Assembly: GCA_935421135.1 (NCBI GenBank)
Contig: OW285188.1
Location: forward strand, 17,027,233 to 17,091,232
DNA: 64,000 nucleotides
Source of the DNA: Bugulina stolonifera
Lineage: Eukaryota > Bryozoa > Gymnolaemata > Cheilostomatida > Bugulidae
Reading direction: 5' to 3'
The notes beneath the pieces are model-generated. The model saw nothing but the letters and a program-made list of their open reading frames with translations, was not told the DNA's origin and made no database searches. Positions 47,611 to 60,082 of the stretch are shown here, piece by piece (positions within the stretch are counted from its first letter, which is position 1; every line of letters starts with the position of its first letter). The translations under genes were made by a program, and so were the position numbers.

Positions 47611-50600
47611 ATGGAGTCTGGTATAAATCTGTATAACTTTGAAGATGATGAATTTGCCGAAAGCCGTTATGTTCTCACCAGTCCAAGATCTCTACAAGCA
47701 TGCGACATGCTCGGTGTAAAGGTTAGTTCAGCAGTATAAACCTAGGTATCACTGTTTGTACCCCACCTGTTATGTTATATATGGCCCTTGTTTACATGTA
47801 TATCAACATTGTTACTGTATTACATAATACAATGCTTGCAGCCAACCGAATTGCTCTACAAACCACTTGCTGACTTTCAAGATGAGCTACTATCTTCTGG
47901 GCTACCTCTACGTGCCATCTATGATGAATATGATGACTGTGAGAAGTCTAGGCAAAGTAAGTGGCTAATGTGTCAATTAATAGTAGACCAGTAATAGTCA
48001 TTATCACCTGGTTTGTATTTTTACCTATCCTAGTACTAAATAATGGGATATTATAACTGGGTAAGTAGGTTAAAGGGCGAGGGACCATAAAATGTGTAAT
48101 TTTGTATTTTTCTTTGTTCAGGTTTGTTTTCAATTATAGAACAGTTCTACTGATTTAAAAATTTAAATTGCTTGTAGTGCATGCTGTGCTAGACCTGCAT
48201 GTAGTACACACATCATATTATTATTTGTGACACGAGATACAGGAGATGTGCATATACGAATACACTGTATTAATTTTTCTTGCAAGAAAATTTATAAATA
48301 ACGCTATTTATAAACACCAAAATATAAAAGGTTTGTCCAAAAATCCCCTTAACACACTGTATTAACTTTGGTGAAGCTGAGATCGTTCTTCCTTAAATGG
48401 CAAGCCGTTTTAGGGAGCAGATCCAACATATATACAGCCTCTGTATACAATAAAAGTTGTAGACTGTATAAAAACATGAAACAAATCAGTAGTTGTGGCC
48501 AAGACCCGAAGTATAATAAATACTTGTATATTACATGTATGTTCACTGTATATAGTCATGTGTGGACAAATCATTTGTTCTGCATGCTGTATAAATAATG
48601 AACTGTAATTCAGAACGTCTGCGAGAGTGTCGGGAATATAGAGATAAGATAATTAGAGATCGAGTGGATCGGATGATGTCTCCAATACCCGGCGGGTCTT
48701 TAAGCTTTCACTCGCTGCCTTACGAAGATGCTGGGTACAGGAGTGATGAGTCATATGGTGGGAGTGTACACGGTAGAAGCAGACCACACACATCTCTCCT
48801 CTCTGATGGTGAGTATGTGGGTGGGATAGCTGTGGAACTACTCTCTGTCTCGCTTTACCCAATAGATTAAAACCAGGATTGAGTAAAACATCTCATATTA
48901 GAAACCTATTTATTAGTGTCCATTAAAATAGTGGTTTTTGTGTAGATAGTTGTAGCAGCACTACATATATATCAATCAAAATTTCGTTACTTGATTTATC
49001 AGCAACTCTAAGACCCCTTTCCAGTCATATATACGTGTGAAAAGACGTGTTGAATACATATCACATATCAAAGAAAAGGCAACTTGTTCAACACACTCAT
49101 TATCTAAGTTTTATCGCAAATATGGTTATGGTTGTACTGTAGTATTTAGTATTGTAAGTTATTGTTGCTATCTAATATGTTACTATGTTTCCATGAAGCT
49201 GTTTGTTGTTTTTTCATTGTATAATATTGTTTTATCCTTTTCAGTTGTCTGCATTGTACATAGCTTGTTGTAGAATTCCAGTGCAAGTTTGTTTGCAAAC
49301 TAAATATGCTTAGACAAAGCAAAACTACAAAATATTAACTTATTGCAGACCATATTGTACACTGTATTTATTACAGACTATATAGTATACTGTGTTTATA
49401 CCATAGAGTTACAGATTAATTTGGTAAGTATAATATAATTTTAGGTATGTATAGTTTAATAAAAAGGGTATACGTGTAGATCTGAACATATTTAGGTTTT
49501 AACTAGTCATTGGCTGATTATGAATCTAAATCTCCAGCCAGTAGTAGACTAATGTATTAAAACTACCACCTTTCCATCACCTGTTGAAATAAACATTGTA
49601 AGATGTCTCTTTAATGTTTATGCCTCCCACTCAATATTATTTGTTGGAATTATTAATGTAGTAGCGGTTTTTGAAGTATTTACTCATGCATAGATCACAA
49701 ACTTTGGTTTTGTCACAGAAATTATAGCAGCGTTTTGACTTTGGTATGTTATGATTTTGAATTTATGTTTTAGACAAGTGTTCTAAGAATATCAGCAGCT
49801 TGCAGCGTCAGCGTACAGCAAAAGTTATATATGATGGTCTGACATCCCCAACAGATGTTCCTTCTCCAGCGAGGTGTCGCTCTCCCACGACCTCTAGACC
49901 CCACTCTGCTCTAGCAATGACCTCTCCAAAACATAAGAAGAGTGTTAGTCCTCGTCCCAGATCTGCCACTCCTTCCAGATCCGTCTCATTCACTACGGCA
50001 GACCCGGCTCCACGAAGATGTAAATCTAGCCTTTCTACCAACACTTCGGCTTCGCATTCCTTGAGAGACCTTTACAAGCAACCCGCAAAGTTTGTACTAC
50101 CTCTTTTCTCATATTTTGAATTGCTTTCTTATTACGTTTACAAGAGTATCTGTAGCATAGTTTAGTACAGGTTCCTGCCAACGGTACTACGTGTATGTTA
50201 TAGTACTACAGTACTACGTATATGTTATAGTGCTACAGTACTACGTGTATATTATAGTGCTACAGTACTACGTGTATGTTATAGTACTACAGTACTATAG
50301 TACTACAGTACTACATGTATGTTATAGTACTACAGTACTATAGTACTACAGTACTACGTGTATGTTATAGTGCTACAGTACTACGTGTATATTATAGTGC
50401 TACAGTACTACGTGTATATTATAGTGCTACAGTACTACGTGTATATTATAGTGCTACAGTACTACGTGTATATTATAGTGCTACAGTACTACGTGTATGT
50501 TATAGTGCTACAGTACTATGTGCATATTATAGTACTACAGTACTACGTGTATGTTATAGTGCTACAGTACTACGTGTATGTTATAGTGCTACAGTACTAT

Positions 50601-53600
50601 GTGCATATTATAGTACTACAGTACTACGTGTATGTTATAGTACTACAGTACTACGTATATGTTATAGTACTACAGTACTACGTGTATGTTATAGTGCTAC
50701 TGTCAGTACTACATGTATACTATTATAGTGCTACAGTACTACATGTACATGTATGTTTTAGTGGAACTTTAATACCTCTTTGTTGATTAAGCTGATTGCA
50801 AGAAGGTAAAACAACACGGCACCCTTTATTCTCACTTGTCACTATATTGGCTGGAGTTATTCCCTTTTTTCTCCCACCTTTCAGTCTTTACTGTTTAGTG
50901 CATTACCTGTTTAATAACTCAATATATTACTCCAATTGCCAATAATCTTCCTTTTTGACTGCAAATTAGGCCTATAACATTGTCTGAATTTATGCCATTG
51001 GGGGAATAAAGAGTATATAAGAGAAGACAACATATTGATTACATTATGATTTGTGATTGCTCTGCTGTGATTGGACACCCTGTATTTATATATTAATACA
51101 GGGTGTCTGGTTGAATCTAGTTTATCATTTATTGTTTGCTATTTATTTTGTTCATCACAGAATCATTCATCTCCGAAATTGACGAGCATTGATTATTGAT
51201 TTGTGTGCCCCATACCTACAGTGATTGTTATAGTTGAATAATCCTGGGCCAGTCTATTATTGAGATATCAGTCGCATGCATATCCATACTTCTCTCCTCT
51301 ATTTAATTATACATGTGTTTGATTGTATTTCAATTCGCTGATGTCTAACTATTACAGACGAGAATCTAGAACTCGTTTCAGACCTCGACCAGCTAGGTCA
51401 GCTTGGACCTCCTCTAGGTACGTGTATTGTCTTACACAGTCATTACATAATAAGACTAAATTCTCTCATATGCTACACCTACTGGATGCTATGTATGGGT
51501 ACTTATTCCCTACTAATCAGTGCACATTCTACAATTCTCTCATACGAGCATGTATTTGGTATACCTGGTCATGTAACTTGTATGCTACTGTTTTCGCCAG
51601 ACTAGATGATGACCCTGCTGACCTCACTGACCAGCTGAACAGGAGTCTGTGTCTGTCTGACCTGTCCACATGGAGGCCAGCTGACCTCACTGGTACTCAT
51701 TTGAAGAGTAATTCCCTCCGCAGATCTCTCGGATACAAGAATAGTAGTGGCAGAGTTACACACAGGGTGGGACAACTCTTACAATCTATATGATGTGTGT
51801 ATGCAATGTATAATGGTTCAGTTCTAATGCTAGTTAGGTCACAAGGATTTAGTTCAATGGTAAGCAAAACAGTTAACTTGAAAGCACTGATTATTGGCTG
51901 CTAGGTTTTGAGTATGCAAGAATAATTAGGCCAAAAAAATTAGGAATTGTCTTCTCAACATAGTGGACATTAGCAAAGTGTTGCTCTAGTAAAGGTGTAT
52001 CCTTGAAGAAACCTGAACGGCGCAAATTCAAATGGTGATTCCAAACAGCATTGCATTGATCTATTTACAGGATGAAAAGATATTAGAGGCATTACATAGC
52101 AAACATGAAAGAGAGGTCGGGCAGGAATTGTCAAGGTCGATGGCTCAGATGGAGTGGGAGGAGGAGCGGCTACGACTGTTACATGAGAAGGATTTATCTG
52201 AGAACAGGAGGAGACAACTCCTCGCACAACGTATAGGTGAACAGTTGTTTATCTAATTACATGCAAGTAATGAAACATGTGGATTCCGTCACTCTAACAG
52301 TTAGCAGTTGAATTTAAACCTCATAGACTTTTTATAACCTGACTTCCTTTGTCATTAGGGCTGTAGAATTAGTCTAGCAGTGGTTTCATAACACTAAATG
52401 TAAGTTATTGTTCTATGTAAAGCTGATGCAGAAGAACAGCAGGCATTGCTAAAGGAGAGACAGTACAGAGATGAACAGTTACTGAGGCAGAGTATGCTGA
52501 CTAAATGTGAACAGAATGACGCTAAGTGGCAGGTGTCTGCAGATCGCCAACAGTATAGGAAGGTGATAATTCTGTGTGAAATATTACATAGATATCTTAA
52601 GAAGGGAAATGTGCATAACCTATGTGTAACAAGCATATATTATATATACTATGCTTGTTCTATCATAGGGCAATACAAAGACTTCTACAGCTGGTTCTGT
52701 AATGTATACTACATGCAAATAAATTAGACATGCATTCCATGTAATGTGTATGTATATGTACTGTACTGACATAGATATGGTGGTGTACATGTTATGTTCC
52801 GATTGTATGCAGTATCTAGCACTAACAGAGAAGAGGAGGCGGTCCTTAGACAGGAAGTTATCACAAGAGAGGCTGCTGTCAGAGTTTGAAAGGCAGCGGA
52901 AGAGTGAGATAGCTAAACATAAAAACAAGACGGAGTACCAACAGCTCAGAGCGTCGCTGAAGAAGGATAATAAATACTACAGTGATAAAGAGGTACTGTA
53001 TTATACTGCAAAACATAAATGGTGTCATCAACGGGCTTCTGATCACAATAAGAAGTTGTTTCCTCTTACAAAAAGAGGGGACAACTTCTTATCATGTCAT
53101 TAATTTACAAAGCAGTGCCCATGATAGTGGTAACTCATGATACTCACTCACACACGCACATGGTATGGTAAGTGCATTGTGTCATGTGTATAGTGATCTA
53201 TTGCACAGGACAACAACTTCTCTGCTATTATATATGCATGTTTGCGGTTTACTCGACAGAAGAGAACCGTATATTTTGCAATCTTAGTTATCTTATGAAG
53301 TACGGGTAACTGGATGTAGTCACTGTGAGATCTAGATATATTTAATTCAAGAGTTAGGGCTCAGCGAATGTCACTAGTGATTTGCTTTAGTAATCCAGCA
53401 GGCTATACATTATTAGGGTGGGTAAATTCACGTAGAACATCAAGTTTAGCATTATACACATCAGCTAATGTTATTTACTGTAATATATACGATATATACG
53501 GTATGTGATAATAATTTAATTAATGTAACACAGAAAAAACGACGACAGAATGAGCTGGAGGTGGAACAGCACCAGCGAAGGCTAGAAGAATTAGAACGCA

Positions 53601-55536
53601 TGTCTAAAAAATTCAATCAAGATTTGCGTGCGTCTCTGTCTGAGAAAGAGGCCAAGTCCCTTCGTAATCAGGTCGCAGTTGCCACATCTAGGGATCGCCA
53701 TCTTCACGTTAACGCGTAAGCTATCCTTAACATTGTCTCAATAGAATATGCACTCAGTATGTAGTAACATACACACTGTATTATATCTATGGTAACATAC
53801 TATAAAAAATATATTATGGTACATGTATATTATAACATACACAGTATACTATATTTATGGTATATTGTAACACACATTGTATTATATTTATGGTTTTCAT
53901 CAGCAAGGAGCGGCAGCAGAGGTTTAACAAGTTTAAAATCAACCAGAAGAAGATGGAGGAAGAGATGAGTGACTGGCATAGATCATTACAAGCTCGTAGA
54001 CGTCTGGTAAGTTTGTCATTGACAGTATAATATACAGTATATATATGTACCTGTATATGTACATGTATATACATATACATCATCATGTATGCAGTGGTCA
54101 AAGTTGGGGGGGTCGTGGGGGGACGCAGTCCCCCTACTATAAATTTTAGGGGGTCCCTCAGACTGATAGACCCCCTACAGATTACTATTATAATAATAAT
54201 TACTAATTGGACCATATTTTACCTTAAGATCTTGGACCATAGTTTAACCTGAAGTTCTTGGATTTTGCACCATTTTGGTGTCTAAAGTTTCCCATTTGCG
54301 GGAGGGCGCTCAGGCGCCCCTCCTGGACCCTCCCCGCTGGCGTGCAGCACGCACCGTTCAGGCGCTTTGCGCCCTCAAGTGATTATGTCTGCTACCCTAG
54401 AGACCCCCACCTCTTTTTTTAGACTTTGACCACTGCATGTATGTGTACATGTACGTACATATATATACATGTACATGTATGTAGATGTACATATATATGC
54501 ACATTTATGCGTCTATTTTGTTAGCTGGAATCTAAGGCTAAGTTAACGGCATCACAGACTGTGGAGTTGAAGGCTCTCCATGCTCAAGCAGAGAGAGAGG
54601 AAAGAGAGTCCAAACAGAGGAGGTCATACTCGAGGTATGAAATTAATTCTATGAGTGTATTGGGCGACACAAGCAGTAAATATTTTGGAGTTATCTGTCC
54701 ATATTCCTTGTAATATAATTTGTAGAATATTGGCCAAAACACAGGTGTGTGTTATATGCATGTGCACGTCGGTCTAGGTTGTTCTTAGCATGCATTGTAC
54801 TTATCATATGCACTTACCATACTTACCTTATGTCATGGTATAACTTGTTTGTTATGGTGTTCTCTTAAGACTCCAGCAGGAAGCGGAGCAGAACTATAGG
54901 GACCAGAAAGATGCCATAAAGTACAAAGATACGAAGACCAAGTTGGTACAGAGTCATAGAGATATGGTGGTAGGAAAGGTAAGTTTGTCGTGTCATGTCA
55001 TGTGTTTCGGCCACCAATGCCTGTATATAAGTACATTTTTTGTATATATAATATATACCATGTATATGCTTGTATATATAATATATACCATGTATATGCT
55101 TGTATTATATAATATATACCATGTATATGCTTGTATATATAATATATATATACCATGTATATGCTTGTATATATAATATATACCATGTATATGCTTGTAT
55201 ATATAATATATACCATGTATATGCTTGTATATATAAGCAAGTTCTTATGTTGTATACAGGATGATATGATAAATAATAACTATTGAAATCTTACAAGACT
55301 AAGTAAGATCCAAGAGAATAGCTAACGTGTGTGCAATATAAACTGAATTCAATTTCTGTGTACTTTTACAGGTTCGTTGTTTAGCTGCGACGTCTCAGAG
55401 AATGAGAGAAGAGTTAAAGAGGAAGTACGGCAAAGACTCGTTTGATAAGGTGGTGCTGGAAACAGAACTCCAGAACAGGATTGGGAGGGGACCGACTTCT
55501 GCTACTAAAAATAAATCAACTGTTATACTGGCTTGA
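47611..55536 (+). CDS. CCDC177: Coiled-coil domain-containing protein 177 (CCDC177) orthologue
   Basis: Fourteen exons: 47611-47721, 47842-47956, 48614-48808, 49774-50089, 51358-51417, 51601-51766, 52071-52236, 52423-52562, 52813-52992, 53534-53715, 53904-54006, 54525-54634, 54870-54978, 55372-55536. They total 2118 nt, 705 residues plus TGA (human CCDC177 is about 707), with all phases consistent. The N-terminus has NFEDDEFAESRYVLTSPRSL, matching the SRYVLTSPRSLEAC block of vertebrate CCDC177, followed by PTELLYKPLADFQDEL and a KRLRECREYRDKIIRD helix. Residues about 75-320 are Ser/Pro/Arg-rich and disordered. Residues about 321-650 form long charged coiled coils rich in R, E, Q and K (EALHSKHEREVGQ, ERLLSEFERQRKSE). 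The family's molecular role is poorly known. The ATG at 47611 is the first in frame near an acceptor-like CTACAG, so a short upstream non-coding exon is possible. Confidence 0.92.
50168..50747. repeat. 27-bp minisatellite in a CCDC177 intron
   Basis: About 20 copies of a unit built on GTACTACGTGTATRTTATAG and TGCTACA, in the intron after exon 49774-50089. The unit is a multiple of three without stops, producing spurious repeat ORFs (VLRVYYSAT and its shifted frame). Early copies are shuffled with a shorter AGTACT variant. Confidence 0.95.
51074..51108. repeat. Perfect 13-bp stem hairpin GACACCCTGTATT
   Basis: GACACCCTGTATT and AATACAGGGTGTC flank a loop of about 9 bases. It is intronic. ACACCCTGTA-type termini resemble DNA transposon ends, so this may be a minimal MITE relic. 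Confidence 0.7.
53051..53090. repeat. AGAAGTTGTTTCCTCTT hairpin
   Basis: AGAAGTTGTTTCCTCTT is followed by AAGAGGGGACAACTTCTT, a near-perfect stem with a loop of a few bases. A further member of the window-wide hairpin family, in a CCDC177 intron. Confidence 0.75.
54092..54435. mobile_element. 344-bp hAT-type MITE in a CCDC177 intron
   Basis: The inverted termini CAGTGGTCAAAGT and ACTTTGACCACTG are flanked by a perfect 8-bp direct repeat CATGTATG (54084-54091 and 54436-54443). The interior has GGGGG/CCCCC-rich inverted segments and no ORF. Its ends match those of the 3900-5018 element at 12 of the first 13 bases (CAGTGSTCAAAGT), indicating one family mobilised by the same transposase. Confidence 0.9.
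55041..55236. repeat. 30-bp minisatellite in the last CCDC177 intron
   Basis: Six to seven copies of a unit containing ACCATGTATATGCTTGTATA, with small length variants. AT-rich ORFs on both strands here are artefacts. Confidence 0.9.
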
Positions 55537-58500
55537 GTGTTTTAACTTATTTTCTTATGTTATGATCTGTTATTTGTTTACGTGAAATATAATTATTTAT
55601 TGAATATTTTTATATTGCTATATATATGTACAATGCATTTATTTCATTTTTATTGAAGTAATTTGCCATGTTTATGGGTAGAATTATGTGTATCATACTG
55701 GATACACATAATGCAGCTATTAAACAGATTATGTGTGACTTTTAGGCCAGGTATCTGTGTGGTTTTTTAGCAGTACGTCTATTTTTCTGTACTCCACTCT
55801 ATCATTAATACTTTACAGTTTCCACCATTTTACTGCAGAAGCCGTATAGTGACATTGCAGTCATATGTTTTAATAGGAGTAGAAGTAGACAAGTTTTGGG
55901 TTTGCCCAGCATGTGTGTGTTAGAATTATTAATTTACTGTCTTCCTCTTTTTTCAAAACCTCTGTCTTATTGTGAACTGCTAACATTTTTTTTGATAAAT
56001 ATACATGAATTTTAATTTATATTATTGGTGTTGAAACTTGTTTTGGTGTTCAATTCAAATAGACAGCCATGCACATTCAGAGTTAATAAATTGCTTCACT
56101 TGTAGTTATACATGTATGTCTATGTGTCAATCTGAAAATGACAGTATGAGAATCTATTTGAATCTGGCACACATAGAGGTACATGTATAATTGCCCTGAG
56201 TACATTCAGTCAGCTCAGCAATGCAATAGTTGGGAATTGTTTTCTCATACCTATTGAGTAGACAACTCTTGTTTGAAAGTTTTAGACCAGTATCTGTAAA
56301 ATCTTACAAGATGTTGCACAGTATATTCCTAATGATAATAATCTCTACTACCTTACATAAGAAAGTAATGCCTAGAAATTGGGTGCATAATTAACTTTTT
56401 CTATGTATACATGTGCCCTGCATATATTATAAATTTGACAGCAATAATGATCAACAAAGCTAGGCAGGACATATTATTTATTCTGTCACTCCATAATTAC
56501 ACCATACTACACTATCATAACAGCATAGAGTCTGTATGCTAGATGTAGGAAAGTAGTAATATAATTTTTCACAAATAAATTTTATTGTACATGTAGAATT
56601 CATAAAAAAGTTGCTTTATAAATTTCTGGAATAGAATCGGCAGTGTTCAATAGCTGCAATTTCTTGTATAACTCAATTTTGAATTAGTGTTGAGTTGTAG
56701 CTGGGGGAGGGACACACAGTACCAGCCGCAGCAGTTGACAAACTCAATTCTGTTGAAATGAATGGTCAGCCAGTCTGATCGTGTATGCATTTACATGACT
56801 GTAATGAACAAATTGAGAAAATGTATTGTGGATTCTCAATCTGTATTGACAGATTTAAACTGTTAGCAAAATATCATCGTGACATTTGGCAATCACTGAA
56901 CTATGGGTGGGGGGGGGGGGGGAGGCATATACCTAGAGATGCAAGTGTACAAACAAAAAATAAAATACCAAGTAAAAACTGTTTACCCTCCAATAGGAAC
57001 TAGTGAGGGCAAGACCAAACTAGGTATAATCATATGATTAGGCCAATATATTTAAATGACTAATATGGAGCTAGCGTGATGTGCCTATGCTACAATCATG
57101 TACATATGTCAACTAATTTCAAGTTTCCCCAGGATAATATAAGTTACATCTTTAAACACTACATAATGTTTTGGGTTCAGTTAGCAAAGAATATACAGTA
57201 ATTATAGTTGACTTATGATTGATAAGACAAAAATTATACCTGGCCTACAATAAATTTGATGAATGAAATTATGGCAACTAGCCTGTGCAACCTCTATAAT
57301 TATTTTAATATAGCGACTATTATATGCTCCTACTTCATACGATGCTGAATCTGTACTCGCGCTACATGTGAGACTACAGGACACACCTTAAAACTGGAGC
57401 CTACAAGTATAATGTGTTGCCAATTACATTGTACTTAAAAATTTCAAGTGCAGTGTGCATGCCCACCATATTATGCCTTACACTGCTATTTAGTTCAATG
57501 CTGTGCACAAACCTGGAAACCTTACCTACACTTATTTTCTGTATACTGGTGTCTGATGTCCACTGCCCAGGATATCTTTTGAGACAGGTAGTTAACAGTT
57601 GTAATCTACAGCATGCAAAGTCTACATGTATGTTGTTCAATGACAGTTTTGGGGACTATTTATTGAAGTTGCCTTCTCTCAAATTATCAAATACCGTTGA
57701 GGCGTCTATATTTGGAGTTGTCTAACTCATGCGTAGAATACTGGCTAATATTGTTGAAGAAAATTGAAGCTATGTCAAAGGTCACTAAGCCATTCATTGG
57801 CTCACTAAGGTCAGAATTAACCAATCAATGTTCTTCAAGCACATGTCCAAGCCATTCAATGAAAATTATGGGGATTTTTGTAACTACTTATGATTTTATG
57901 TGCTCAACTTGGCTTGTAAGTATTGCTTTATTTGGGGTATGCACGGACAATCTTAGTTGTTGCAGCTGCAAACTTTGAGAAGTACACCACTAGTTTACAA
58001 GCTAATAAGTTAGTTAGTTTCAACATTGAACTATTCATTCACAACTCTCTCCAGGGGCTGCAGAAGAAATATAATATAGAATAGTCAAGTCTACTTATAC
58101 AATGCTATTACTCTAATAGTTGTGTTGGATATTCTACTATAGCCAAGAGCTAACAGACGAAAGCAAAGAAAGTTTGGACTAACTGGCACATGAGAATCAC
58201 CACAACAGCATTGGTTGTGAGTCGGTGAGTGTTGCTGTAGTCCATTATCATTATGATTATGTTATCATCATCTGATCTTCACGATTATCATATGATTATC
58301 AGATTTTGAGTGGCATCAATCAGTCTGAGCCTTCTTCAGTGGGTAATCATAAATCGTCACTAATCAGTCATAAATGAGTCATCAGATGTTTAAATTAGTA
58401 GGTTTATTTTCCAGTTAAATTTTAAATAAATTAGTGACAGATTATGGTAAACCGTTTAGTTCACCTGGCCTGACAATTAATTAGGCCTATTAAATTAATA

Positions 58501-60082
58501 CAATTAGGGCCTACAATTATTTTCTAGTTACTAGCAGGTGTTCAATAATCGAATTAAATATTAAAAATATATTAGGTGTCTTTAGAATCAAAGTTGGTTG
58601 GAAAAAGCTATGTTCATGTTGTGGTTTTATTTTTAAACATTAAGTTGAAGTTGGCTAGTATAATAAGTAAGTTTTAATTCTTTTAGAACATACATTTTAA
58701 TGAGGGTTATCATTTTAATGAATGATGATGATTTGTGATTAATGCTTTGGCAACGGAGGGTGATGTGATAAATTTGTTTTACTCCAATGCCAATGTTAAA
58801 TTGTATTTTTGTTTCAGAGTGTGAGGACTGTTAAAGTGTTGTTAAATAATGGTATACAAGTATACCATACACCACATTTTATAGTCCTGTAGTAGTAGTG
58901 TCGGATGCGTCGGATGTCGCTACTGAGTGCCGTGTAGTAGTGTGTAACAAATGTACTAAATGGGTTAACCTCCCTCCCCCACATACACTCTGTCTATCTA
59001 TTACACGTATATTATAACCATACTATTCTAAACCATGAAGTGAGTGAGTGGCAATACATGATCACCAATGTCTGTTCCAGACCTGGTACCTAAAGAAGAA
59101 GGTTCTCCAAGAATCCCACTTTTATGTGATCTGAGATATTGAAAGCAGTTTGACAAAGAGAAAATATGCCTATGCCGAAAACTTGCTCTTAACACTGAGT
59201 CCTCCCAGCTTGCCGTGAACGTACTACTGCTACTAGTTGCTAGGGATCGACAGGTAAAACATTTGTTGCTGGCGGTTGCAAGTTCAACCATAAAAAATGT
59301 GTAACCTGCTAGTAAAATTTGTATTTACTCCAATATATTTTTTGCTAAGCTGGATAATTGGCCCTTACTAGTAGTCCCCACCCCCATCACATGCGTTATG
59401 CAGTGTGTATGCACTCCAGTAATGCCTTTCAAGGGACTTACATGTAATTGTTAAATAGCACTCCAGCATTTCGCAGGCTAGTCTCTGCTTGTAAGACTAA
59501 ACTATATTATGCTGACAGTTTGGCATTTTCATTCTTACATAATTTACTTCCATAAATATAAATAGTTTGGTTTATAGCAGACTCACTCACCCTCAGTAAG
59601 CCTTCAATAACTCAGTATACTGTCTGATGGCCTCCAGCTCTGCGATGTTCATTTTCCTAAACAAACTCACATAAATATTTTATCTTTTAATAGGCATGGA
59701 ATCGTACTGTAATTTAGCTGAAATTAGCAAATGAGCTGTGCTATAGAGTATAAACCATTGATTGTCTATATTTCCTGGGGCAATGGTATATATTTCAACT
59801 TCTCAATCAGCATATAGTATCATATATCTTAGCGTTATTTACTCATTACGTATTCATTGCACTTGCGAATTCTCCTAATGTCTAATTATCAACTCTAAAC
59901 TAAATACTTTAATAAGAAGTTTGCATGCAGACACCCCAGGGGTTTTCAACCTCTGATAAAATAGATGTTCACTTTTAGATACTTTACTAGTAAAACAATG
60001 CAGGTGAATCTTGTAAATTACAGCCTATGGTTCTTACTCTTTATCTACAGATTGCTGCTAGAGATCGTTGTACTGTACAGTG
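55537..60082. other. Spacer between CCDC177 and the convertase gene
   Basis: 4.5 kb, mostly AT-rich. It contains a poly-G tract (56909-56922). A short codon-like stretch before a GTAAAA donor-like site lies near 59160-59252. A 20-codon minus-strand reading frame lies at 59660-59595 (see findings). ATG...GGTGAGT near 58190 might be a 5' exon. None can be joined into a gene with confidence. Confidence 0.45.

Noticed and set aside
50315..50786. Two overlapping 140-codon repeat ORFs
   Set aside because: These are translations of the 27-bp intronic minisatellite in two frames.
54943..55240. Tyr/Ile-rich ORFs on both strands
   Set aside because: These are translations of the 30-bp AT-rich array; only the first few codons on the plus strand belong to CCDC177.
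59028..59291. 87-codon minus-strand ORF, and an overlapping plus-strand codon-like stretch before a GTAAAA site
   Set aside because: The two strands compete, stops occur just upstream on the plus strand, and neither joins to a neighbouring gene in phase.
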